Positions 53,496-61,412 of a DNA stretch of 64,000 bases are shown here, piece after piece. Positions within the stretch are counted from its first letter, which is position 1, and each line of letters opens with the position of its first letter. The notes below the pieces were generated by a model. It was not told where the DNA came from. It searched no databases and worked only from the letters and a program-made list of their open reading frames with translations. This stretch comes from Alistipes sp. (GTDB lineage: Bacteria > Bacteroidota > Bacteroidia > Bacteroidales > Rikenellaceae), in contig JAGBEH010000001.1 of the NCBI GenBank assembly GCA_017937125.1, forward strand, positions 856,378 through 920,377, read 5' to 3'. Both the position numbers and the translations under genes were made by a program.

Positions 53496-54806
53496 TTATG
53501 CTTGGTTAATTTCGTCAATAAATTTATCCTCATTTTTACGGATCTGTTTAGAAAAATCCGAGAATGTTTGTGCATCTTGTGGTATCTCAAGAAAATGGAT
53601 TTGCATATCGTTGCCATAACCAAGCAGAGAAAATGATTTTTTTAATGCCTCTGAATCGGATGGCAAAATGAAACCTCCGATCTTACTTTTAAGTCTATAC
53701 ATGTATGAGATAATCTGATGCTCATCATTTCGGTCAATTTTATACTTATATTTTGCATCTAGTACTATTCCGTCAATCTTCCCTTTATAAAAGTCTGGAT
53801 ATCGCTGAAGGGAATTGTTTTTTGCAAGGTAAATCATGCCGGAACTTTTTCGGTTTTGGGGATGTTCGAATGAGGGTAATAATGTTGCCAGATATTCTTC
53901 CCAAAACCAAGATGCGTCGAACATGATTCCACATATTTTGTGATTGCTTTCACCATATTTAAGATTTTGATGTTCAAGGATTCGAATGCAGAGTTTCTGA
54001 AGATCTCGATATTTGGTATAAAAAGGATGATTGATAAATCGTGAATTAGAACGTATAACAGCAGATCTATGATTCTTTGAATATGAAGAAGTTGCAGCCT
54101 TAATTTGATTTACTCCCTCGATTGTTTCTTTATCAATAGAAAGAATTGCTTTCCCAAAATCTGAAGAGGAAATGTATTCTATACAATGTCTGATTAATTG
54201 AGTTAGATTGTTGTCATAGCATATCTCTCTGGATTTGTACGCGACACGGCCATTGAATGGGATATTGTGATTTATGTGGTGCCTGATATCAATGACACCT
54301 CTTATATTTGCGTCATTCCGTTGCATGGAAACATACTCTTTATATATCCCTTGTGTTATAGCATCTTTTAAATATATTGGAAATAGGAACAAAAGAAAAT
54401 CAAAAACTTGATCTTCTATCGAAAAACTGTGATTGAGGTTAAAGAGGTTTATGGAAAGGACCTTTTGAAGCATATAATGAAGGAAAAAGTCTTTACGAAG
54501 TCCTGAGTTTCCGGTAAAACGAGAACAGATGGAAATGTTTGTATTTGCCGAACCAATAAAACCAATGATATTTCCAGTAGATAAATGCATTATTCTATGT
54601 TGCGTGGAATCTTCACTTTCGTATTCAGACAAGATATACTGCTTTTTTAGGTCATCATTACAATCACTTAGACATTGAGGATAAATCAACAATCCTGGAT
54701 TATCGCGAATAAGAGTTTCTATCGTCTGATTAGCAAACAGGCGAATATCCTCGCATTCTTTTGTGACGAGAATAGTTTTTGAGCTGTTGTCCTTTAAGTA
54801 AATCAC
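53496..54806 (-). CDS. mcrC: McrC-like restriction endonuclease subunit
   Basis: 436 residues. The C-terminal 'RYPDFYKGKIDGIVLDAKYKYK' (about 350-372) is the PD-(D/E)xK catalytic signature of McrC; 'ISICSRFTGNSGLRKDFFLHYML' and 'NDANIRGVIDIRHHINHNIPFNGRVAYKSREICYDNNLTQLI' are family blocks. McrC forms a complex with the McrB motor and cuts DNA carrying modified bases. It is directly downstream of mcrB (7-base gap, same strand), which is the standard order. Confidence 0.9.
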   Translation of the reverse strand: MIYLKDNSSKTILVTKECEDIRLFANQTIETLIRDNPGLLIYPQCLSDCNDDLKKQYILSEYESEDSTQHRIMHLSTGNIIGFIGSANTNISICSRFTGNSGLRKDFFLHYMLQKVLSINLFNLNHSFSIEDQVFDFLLFLFPIYLKDAITQGIYKEYVSMQRNDANIRGVIDIRHHINHNIPFNGRVAYKSREICYDNNLTQLIRHCIEYISSSDFGKAILSIDKETIEGVNQIKAATSSYSKNHRSAVIRSNSRFINHPFYTKYRDLQKLCIRILEHQNLKYGESNHKICGIMFDASWFWEEYLATLLPSFEHPQNRKSSGMIYLAKNNSLQRYPDFYKGKIDGIVLDAKYKYKIDRNDEHQIISYMYRLKSKIGGFILPSDSEALKKSFSLLGYGNDMQIHFLEIPQDAQTFSDFSKQIRKNEDKFIDEINQA

Positions 54807-54813
54807 CTTATTC

Positions 54814-56580
54814 TTAGATAATTTCGTTGCTTTCTACTTCACCAAGGATTACGGCATCCCTCATTTTTGCGAAAATTGTCTGACGATTGTGAAATCCTCT
54901 AATATATTCAGCAACTAGACGACTGAGATAAGTTTCCCAAAAATATGTCCAATCTATTTGCCCATCCTTTTTTCGACAAAAAACAACATTCTTGAAATAA
55001 GCTCCTCCAATATGATAAGAAGAACCTAATTCACTTTCCGATGAAATAACAGAGTTTATGGCTTGCATATGTTTAATAACATCTGTTTTTTCGGGGATAC
55101 CATCAAGCATAGATATGTTATTATCTGCCTTTATTTCAATAAAGGCAAACCTTCTACGCATTGCGAAATCCATACTCTCAACACTCCTGTCAATATCATT
55201 CATTGTACCTATGATGTATACATTCTTGGGAACATAGAATCCTGTGAAGAATACATCTGATGGTTCTACTAAATTCTGGTATTGGGTAAAGACTGTTCCG
55301 CTAGGACCTCGGTAACCTGGATCAATGGAAAAGAAGAGTTCTCCGAAAATTTTGGATAGCTCGCCTCTATTGATTTCATCAATAATTAAAACAAATGGCA
55401 CGACATTATCTTCGGAGTTTTCAATCCCTTTAACATACTCTTTTAAGCCGTATGACTTAATCATTTCTTTTACTATGGCTTTGCGATAGTTATCATGCCC
55501 GCCAGATGGCACCCCTGACAGTCCCTTATAAATATTATAAAGTTGTTCTTTGTTGAAAAACTTAGATCTTCCTCGCACCCATACTTTCTCTCCTGAATCG
55601 GCGCCTTCATAAGTACGTTCAACCAGTCCTTCCCCTGTGATATTAAGTTCTATTTTCATTGATTTGCTACCCGACATCAAAGGAATGGAAATTTCACCTT
55701 GATTATTCAAGTCATTAATTAGATTCTGCCAAGCATCCTCAAAATTATCAGAACCTCCAACTTGTAAAGCACTGAGTGCGTCCTTACAGAAATCTTTAAA
55801 GAGTCCGTCCTTTCGTTCAAAACCAATGTTTCCTTGAGCATCTTTTTGGGGACGTAACCCTTCTACAAAATCAGTGTAATCGTATGAAGGATGGAATTGA
55901 ACAAATTTACAATGAGATTTAAACTGTTCGTCATTTTCAAGTTCCGGATTATAAACTTTGCCACATATCATTTGAGCAGCTATAGTCTTAGCAAGGTAAG
56001 TTTTACCAGTGCCAGGAGCTCCATTAAGAATGATGTTGTGATTTGAATATAACTTGTCAATGAAATTTTGGCTGTATGACATAATTGTATTTTTCTTTAA
56101 TAATCCACTATATGAATCGAAGAATGAACGAACATTATCATTGGCATTTTCATCTCCATTGAATAATTCTAAATCCGCAATAGAAAAATTAAGGATTCCT
56201 ACTTTCCATCTAGTTGGATCTTCCCAATAAATATAATTAACAATCTCCAATGCATCAATATGCTGTTCCTTCCAAATAGCAATAATGTTTATTCCTGTAC
56301 CTTTCCAATTAAGGTAACATCCTTTTGTAGTATAGTTATTTCCAAAATGTCCCATCACATTGATACAAATAGTTCCTTCGTTAAATTCCGCCCATTGGGA
56401 TATGCCGCTTTGAATATTTGCGCCTTTATATCCCTGCCCAGATGTGTTGAATTTATTTTGGTTAATAAGTGGTGCAATATAAACAGAATACCCTATACCA
56501 GAGGTATTCTGGTTTTGAATCCATTCGAGATGAGCTACAAAATACTCGAGAATATGTTTAAATTTAGCATATTTATCCAT
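54814..56580 (-). CDS. mcrB: McrB-like AAA+ GTPase
   Basis: 588 residues from ATG 56580; the longer TTG start at 56604 is less likely. An N-terminal DNA-recognition-type domain (~1-165) is followed by the AAA+ motor: Walker A 'GAPGTGKTYLAK' (~187-198), Walker B 'VLIIDEINRGEL', sensor and nucleotide signature 'GTMNDIDRSVESMDFAMRRRF'. The McrB hallmark MNTADRS appears here as MNDIDRS, so GTP preference should not be assumed. With McrC it forms a type IV restriction system against modified phage DNA. Its N-terminal domain decides target specificity and is unassigned. Confidence 0.92.
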   Translation of the reverse strand: MDKYAKFKHILEYFVAHLEWIQNQNTSGIGYSVYIAPLINQNKFNTSGQGYKGANIQSGISQWAEFNEGTICINVMGHFGNNYTTKGCYLNWKGTGINIIAIWKEQHIDALEIVNYIYWEDPTRWKVGILNFSIADLELFNGDENANDNVRSFFDSYSGLLKKNTIMSYSQNFIDKLYSNHNIILNGAPGTGKTYLAKTIAAQMICGKVYNPELENDEQFKSHCKFVQFHPSYDYTDFVEGLRPQKDAQGNIGFERKDGLFKDFCKDALSALQVGGSDNFEDAWQNLINDLNNQGEISIPLMSGSKSMKIELNITGEGLVERTYEGADSGEKVWVRGRSKFFNKEQLYNIYKGLSGVPSGGHDNYRKAIVKEMIKSYGLKEYVKGIENSEDNVVPFVLIIDEINRGELSKIFGELFFSIDPGYRGPSGTVFTQYQNLVEPSDVFFTGFYVPKNVYIIGTMNDIDRSVESMDFAMRRRFAFIEIKADNNISMLDGIPEKTDVIKHMQAINSVISSESELGSSYHIGGAYFKNVVFCRKKDGQIDWTYFWETYLSRLVAEYIRGFHNRQTIFAKMRDAVILGEVESNEII

Positions 56581-56700
56581 ATAACATGATATGTATATTG
56601 GCAAAGGTAGGGTTTTAATTTGACATTTGCGTTAAACGCAAAATAAATTCATTATCATAGATATTTTTATCTTCATAGATATAATTCTTTGAAGTATTTA

Positions 56701-56708
56701 TATCTTTG
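56701..56708 (+). promoter_or_regulatory. Predicted -7 promoter box of the XRE-DUF1016 operon
   Basis: TATCTTTG, 25 bases before ATG 56733, in the ~150-base divergent region between mcrB and the XRE gene. No clear -33 element. Confidence 0.45.
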
Positions 56709-56732
56709 TGGGTCACAGATAAAATTGAGAGT

Positions 56733-56951
56733 ATGACTAAAGATATGAACCGGCTGAAAGTGGTATTGGCAGAAACAAAACGCACCAACCGTTGGCTGGC
56801 GGAACAATTAGGGAAAGATCAGGCTACGGTTTCGAAATGGTGTACCAACACCAGCCAGCCGAGTCTTGAAACACTATTTCAAATTGCTGAAGTCTTGGGC
56901 GTGAAAGTTCAAGATTTAATAAGTAAAGATATCCCTAATGGCCATGAATAA
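56733..56951 (+). CDS. XRE-family helix-turn-helix regulator
   Basis: 72 residues from ATG 56733 (56745 is an alternative). A single HTH_3 domain: 'NRLKVVLAETKRTNRWLAEQLGKDQATVSKWCTNTSQPSLETLFQIAEVLGVKVQDL', with the recognition helix around 'QATVSKW'. A regulator of this length commonly controls an adjacent restriction or toxin-like operon. The 3' end overlaps the DUF1016 start by 14 bases, so the two are cotranslated. It may repress its own promoter to time expression of the nuclease and restriction genes. Confidence 0.88.
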   Translation: MTKDMNRLKVVLAETKRTNRWLAEQLGKDQATVSKWCTNTSQPSLETLFQIAEVLGVKVQDLISKDIPNGHE

Positions 56952-58062
56952 AATACAAAACATAGATGATAACATTGTAGCTGATGTTGCAGCACATATC
57001 GAACGATTGATTACTGATGCTCGAGCTAACGTTGCTCGGTCAGTCAATCTTGCAGAAGTCATTACCAAATATGAAATTGGGCATATTATTATTGAGGTTG
57101 TACAAGAGGGTGAAGAACGTGCGAAATATGGCAAGCAATTATTAAAAGGTGTCTCAGAGATATTGACCGAACGATTGGGTGATGGATGGTCTGTAGAGAC
57201 TCTTAAGAAGTGTCGAAAATTTTATCAAATATATTCAGTCAATAAAATTGGGTCTACGCTGTCGACCCAATTGCCTATAGAAGACTCGGTCTACACTGTA
57301 GACCGAATTCAAAAATCCGCAACATCATCGCGAAAATTGGATGAAATATCCCCTTTTACACTTTCATGGTCACATTATGTTGTATTAATGCGCATTGAAG
57401 CTGAAGAAGAACGCCACTTTTATGAAATTGAATGCCAAAAACAAAACTGGAGTGTCCGTCAATTGCAACGGCAATACAGTTCAAGCCTATATGAACGACT
57501 AGCCTTAAGTCGCAATAAAGATGAAGTCATGCGGCTCTCCCATGAAGGACAAACAATCAATAAACCTGACGACATCATAAAAAATCCTTTGACATTAGAG
57601 TTCTTAGGTCTAAAGCCGGATGCGTCTTATTCTGAGACCAAGCTGGAAAATGCCATAATCGACAAGATGCAACATTTTCTGTTGGAATTGGGAAAGGGAT
57701 TTTTATTTGAAGCCAGACAGAAACGATTTACATTTGAGGAAGAAAATTTCTATGTAGACCTTGTATTTTATAATCGTCTGCTGCAATGCTATGTCCTGAT
57801 TGATTTGAAAGTAGGAAAGCTTACACATCAGGATTTGGGTCAGATGCAAATGTATGTCAATTATTATGACCGGTATGTGAAGCAGGATTTTGAAAAGCCG
57901 ACAATTGGCATTCTGCTTTGCAAAGAAAAGAAAGATGCATTGGTAGAATTGACGTTGCCAAAGGATTCCAATATATATGCCCAGCAATATGCCCTGTATT
58001 TGCCAGATAAAAAGTTGCTCCAGAACAAGCTACAAGAATGGTTAGAAGAACAGGAAGAATAA
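56938..58062 (+). CDS. DUF1016 / PDDEXK nuclease-domain protein (YhcG-like)
   Basis: 374 residues. The N-terminal DUF1016 domain (~15-180: 'RANVARSVNLAEVITKYEIGHIIIE', 'LSWSHYVVLMRIEAEEERHFYEIECQKQNWSVRQLQRQYSSSLYERL') is followed by a PD-(D/E)xK domain (~225-345: 'FVYVDLVFY'-type 'NFYVDLVFYNRLLQCYVLIDLKVGKLTHQDLGQMQMYVNYYDRY'). YhcG-like proteins are often embedded in type I-like restriction loci; their role is not settled. It overlaps the XRE gene and precedes the helicase by 28 bases, so all probably form one operon with the restriction-methyltransferase. Confidence 0.92.
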   Translation: MAMNKIQNIDDNIVADVAAHIERLITDARANVARSVNLAEVITKYEIGHIIIEVVQEGEERAKYGKQLLKGVSEILTERLGDGWSVETLKKCRKFYQIYSVNKIGSTLSTQLPIEDSVYTVDRIQKSATSSRKLDEISPFTLSWSHYVVLMRIEAEEERHFYEIECQKQNWSVRQLQRQYSSSLYERLALSRNKDEVMRLSHEGQTINKPDDIIKNPLTLEFLGLKPDASYSETKLENAIIDKMQHFLLELGKGFLFEARQKRFTFEEENFYVDLVFYNRLLQCYVLIDLKVGKLTHQDLGQMQMYVNYYDRYVKQDFEKPTIGILLCKEKKDALVELTLPKDSNIYAQQYALYLPDKKLLQNKLQEWLEEQEE

Positions 58063-58090
58063 AGTTAAAACAATATAATCATAGCGGATA

Positions 58091-61000
58091 ATGGACAAGG
58101 TCATACATTCTCATATATTCACCAACAAGAACGGCAATACCCTCATGCGCGAATTTGAAGGTGTATTGAGCAACAACCCAACGATTAAGAACCTAGATGC
58201 CGTTGTAGGTTTCCTTCGTGCATCAGGATATTTTACACTAAGACCATTTCTTGACAACATAAACAAAGCCCGCGTATTGGTTGGGATAAATGTGGACAAA
58301 TACATAGCAGAAGCCGCCCGACAAGGAAAAATATTCTTCGGAGCAGAAGATGAAGTAAAAGAAGATTGTCTCAGGCAAATCCGCAATGATATAGAACACG
58401 CAGGCTACAAGGAAGAAATCGAGCAAGGGATTTTCCAGATGGTCAAAGATCTTAATGACGGTAAACTCGAACTCAGGGCGCATCCATCAAAAAGAATCCA
58501 TGCCAAAATATATGTCCTTTACCCGGACAATTTCAACCAATATACAGGAGGTATCGCAATCACCGGATCAAGCAATCTTTCCGGCAACGGTCTTGGCATA
58601 AGTGAAGACAAACAATACGAATTTAATGTCAAGTTGTCGCAATACGATGATGTCCAGTACGCCAAAGACGAATTTGAAGAACTTTGGAAAGAAGCGGAAG
58701 GATGCGAAATTAAAGCCGATGACATTACGGCCAATATCAGAAAAACCTATCTCAACGGAGACATCTCACCATACGACCTATATATCAAAATGCTGATGGA
58801 ATACTTCTCCGACAGGGTAATGGAATCCGATAACGAAAGTACCCTTGAAGTGCCTTCTGGTTATACCAAATACGATTACCAAATGGATGCCGTCATTGAA
58901 GGATATCAGAAACTCCTACGTTATGACGGATTTTTCCTCGCGGATGTTGTCGGTCTTGGAAAAACAATCGTGGCTACAATGATTGCGAAAAAATTCTTGC
59001 AGGAGAATGGCCGTGACAACACCAAAATACTTGTCGTATACCCTCCGGCAGTGGAGCAGAACTGGAAAAGCACCTTCAAAGATTTCGGCATAGACAAGTA
59101 CACTAAATTCATAACGAACGGCAGCCTTAACAAAATACTTGACGAAGAAAACTACGATTATTGGAATGCCGATGAATATGACCTCATACTTGTTGATGAA
59201 GCCCACAAGTTCAGGTCTCACACAACCAATGCCTTTGAACAGCTGCAGGAAATATGCAAGATGCCCCGCATCAATCAAGGAAACATAAAAGGTTATAGAA
59301 AGAAAGTAATGCTCATTTCCGCCACTCCGATGAACAACTCACCGGCGGACATTTACAATGAAATTCTTCTCTTCCAAGATCCTCGTCACTGCACTATTGA
59401 CGGAGTGGCCAACCTTACCGCATTCTTCAGTCCACTCGTCAAGGAGTTTAAAAAATTGAAAAAAGAACCTGAGATTGATCTCGCCAAATTTAAAAAACTG
59501 GCTGAGCAGGTACGCGACAGAATCATAAAACCGCTGACAGTAAGAAGGACCCGAACCGACATCGAAAGTATATCGCGGTACAATAAAGACATTGGCGATT
59601 TTCCGAAAGTGGAACGCCCCGTAGAAAGTCGGTATGAACTCAATGAGCACCTTGCAGACTTGTTTGAAAAGGCCATGACCATTCTGACAAAAGACCTTAC
59701 CTATGCCAGATATCAAGCTATCGCATATCTGAAGCCGGAAATTGCCAATGGGTTGTACGACAATGCTGAAACCATAAGCCGCTCTCTCGCCGGAATAAGA
59801 AAGAACGGCCTTGTCAAACGACTGGAAAGCAGTTTTTACGCATTTCAAGTATCTATCGCTAATTTCAAACAGGCCAATCAGAATATGATAGACATGTTTG
59901 CAAACGACAAGGTCTTCATTGCTCCGGACTTGGATATAAACAACCTGATTGCTGCTGGATTGAGTGAAGAAGAAATAGAAGAGAAACTGAACGCCAAAGC
60001 GCAGGACAATCCTAAGAACGCCTCATTTCGGGCAGCAGATTTCAACCCCGAGTATATAGGTATGCTGAAGAAAGATCAGGAAATACTTGAGCAAATGTGC
60101 TCAGACTGGGCATCAGTTACCGAAGCCGACGATTCTAAATTCGCCAAGTTCAACGATCTGATAAAACATGAATTGTTCAAGACAGACCGTAATCCGGAAA
60201 GAAAACTTGTAGTATTTTCAGAATCAGTTGATACCGTTGAATACTTGGCCAAACGCATAAACCGCAAAGATGTACTGGTAATATCTGCTAAAAACAGAAG
60301 CAACCAGTTCAAGACCATAAGAGAAAATTTTGACGCCAATTACAAGGACAAGCACGATAATTACAATATTATTCTCACCACGGATGTCCTTGCCGAAGGG
60401 ATTAACCTCCATCGGTCAAATGTAATAGTCAACTACGACACCCCGTGGAACTCCACCCGGCTCATGCAACGCATAGGCCGTGTAAACCGCATAGGGTCAG
60501 CCTCCAAACACATATATAATTACGTATTTTACCCTTCCCGGGAGGGGAACCGTGAAATCAATCTCAATCAGATAGCCCTCAGTAAAATACAAACATTCCA
60601 CTCCACCTTCGGTGAAGACAACCAAATATATTCTCAAAATGAAGTTATAGACAGGAATCTAGGGAAACTCTTCGATGAGGCAATTAAAGGGCAGCAGGAA
60701 GACCGCAATCTGGAGCTACCTTATTATGAAGAACTGCGAGAACTATACAAAACAAAACGCAAGGAATATAATCGTATTGACAAACTTTCCATACGAAGCC
60801 GTACCGGAAGAAATCCAAAGCAAGTCGATGGTACAACTCTCTCAGGAGATACTCTTGTTTTCTTGAAGACTAATTTCCGAAAAGTGTTTTATCTGGTATC
60901 TGAGACAGCTGAAGAACTTTCCGTCATTGATGCCCTGAAATACTTCAAAGCATCTCCAGATGAACCTTCAGCAGACCGTATCCCTTTACATCATAAACAC

Positions 61001-61402
61001 GTGGAAATGGCTTTGCAGAAATTCGGGACCAAACAAGATGAAGAAATCAAAATCCAGGAAAGTACACAGGATGATCCGTCCAGCCGAGGTTCACAGGTAA
61101 ATACTGCCCTTAACCTCCTTACCAGATTTATGGTCGAAATCGACGATTCTGACCTCTATGAAAAAGTAAGACAACTCAAATCACTTGCCGAGCGTGGAGT
61201 CATTACATACATATCCAAACGTCTCCAAAGGATACATAAAAACTTGCAAAGTTCCGGCAAGTCCCGAATGACACGAAACGAAGCTATGGACGAGATAATC
61301 GGTATGGCGCAGAAATACTCTTCATACTACACCGCAGAAGAATCCATGCTCCATCAGCAGGAGACAGAAGCCGAAATTATTCTTTCCGAATCATTTAAAT
61401 AA
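58091..61402 (+). CDS. PLD-nuclease/SNF2-type helicase fusion
   Basis: 1103 residues. An N-terminal phospholipase D-like domain has a single HKD-type site: 'RIHAKIYVLY' (His137, Lys139) and 'TGSSNLSGNGLG' (about 159-169). The SNF2/DEAH helicase follows: Walker A 'VVGLGKTIVATM' (~283-294), 'LVDEAHKFR' (~369-377), 'LISATPMNNSP', and the second RecA lobe 'LTTDVLAEGINLHRSNVIVNYDTPWN' with 'QRIGRVNRIGS' (~793-803). The C-terminal ~250 residues are helical and unassigned. Such PLD-helicases sit next to modification methylases in phage-defence loci. The neighbouring restriction-methyltransferase starts 11 bases downstream. Confidence 0.93.
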   Translation: MDKVIHSHIFTNKNGNTLMREFEGVLSNNPTIKNLDAVVGFLRASGYFTLRPFLDNINKARVLVGINVDKYIAEAARQGKIFFGAEDEVKEDCLRQIRNDIEHAGYKEEIEQGIFQMVKDLNDGKLELRAHPSKRIHAKIYVLYPDNFNQYTGGIAITGSSNLSGNGLGISEDKQYEFNVKLSQYDDVQYAKDEFEELWKEAEGCEIKADDITANIRKTYLNGDISPYDLYIKMLMEYFSDRVMESDNESTLEVPSGYTKYDYQMDAVIEGYQKLLRYDGFFLADVVGLGKTIVATMIAKKFLQENGRDNTKILVVYPPAVEQNWKSTFKDFGIDKYTKFITNGSLNKILDEENYDYWNADEYDLILVDEAHKFRSHTTNAFEQLQEICKMPRINQGNIKGYRKKVMLISATPMNNSPADIYNEILLFQDPRHCTIDGVANLTAFFSPLVKEFKKLKKEPEIDLAKFKKLAEQVRDRIIKPLTVRRTRTDIESISRYNKDIGDFPKVERPVESRYELNEHLADLFEKAMTILTKDLTYARYQAIAYLKPEIANGLYDNAETISRSLAGIRKNGLVKRLESSFYAFQVSIANFKQANQNMIDMFANDKVFIAPDLDINNLIAAGLSEEEIEEKLNAKAQDNPKNASFRAADFNPEYIGMLKKDQEILEQMCSDWASVTEADDSKFAKFNDLIKHELFKTDRNPERKLVVFSESVDTVEYLAKRINRKDVLVISAKNRSNQFKTIRENFDANYKDKHDNYNIILTTDVLAEGINLHRSNVIVNYDTPWNSTRLMQRIGRVNRIGSASKHIYNYVFYPSREGNREINLNQIALSKIQTFHSTFGEDNQIYSQNEVIDRNLGKLFDEAIKGQQEDRNLELPYYEELRELYKTKRKEYNRIDKLSIRSRTGRNPKQVDGTTLSGDTLVFLKTNFRKVFYLVSETAEELSVIDALKYFKASPDEPSADRIPLHHKHVEMALQKFGTKQDEEIKIQESTQDDPSSRGSQVNTALNLLTRFMVEIDDSDLYEKVRQLKSLAERGVITYISKRLQRIHKNLQSSGKSRMTRNEAMDEIIGMAQKYSSYYTAEESMLHQQETEAEIILSESFK

Positions 61403-61412
61403 GTCCAAGATA

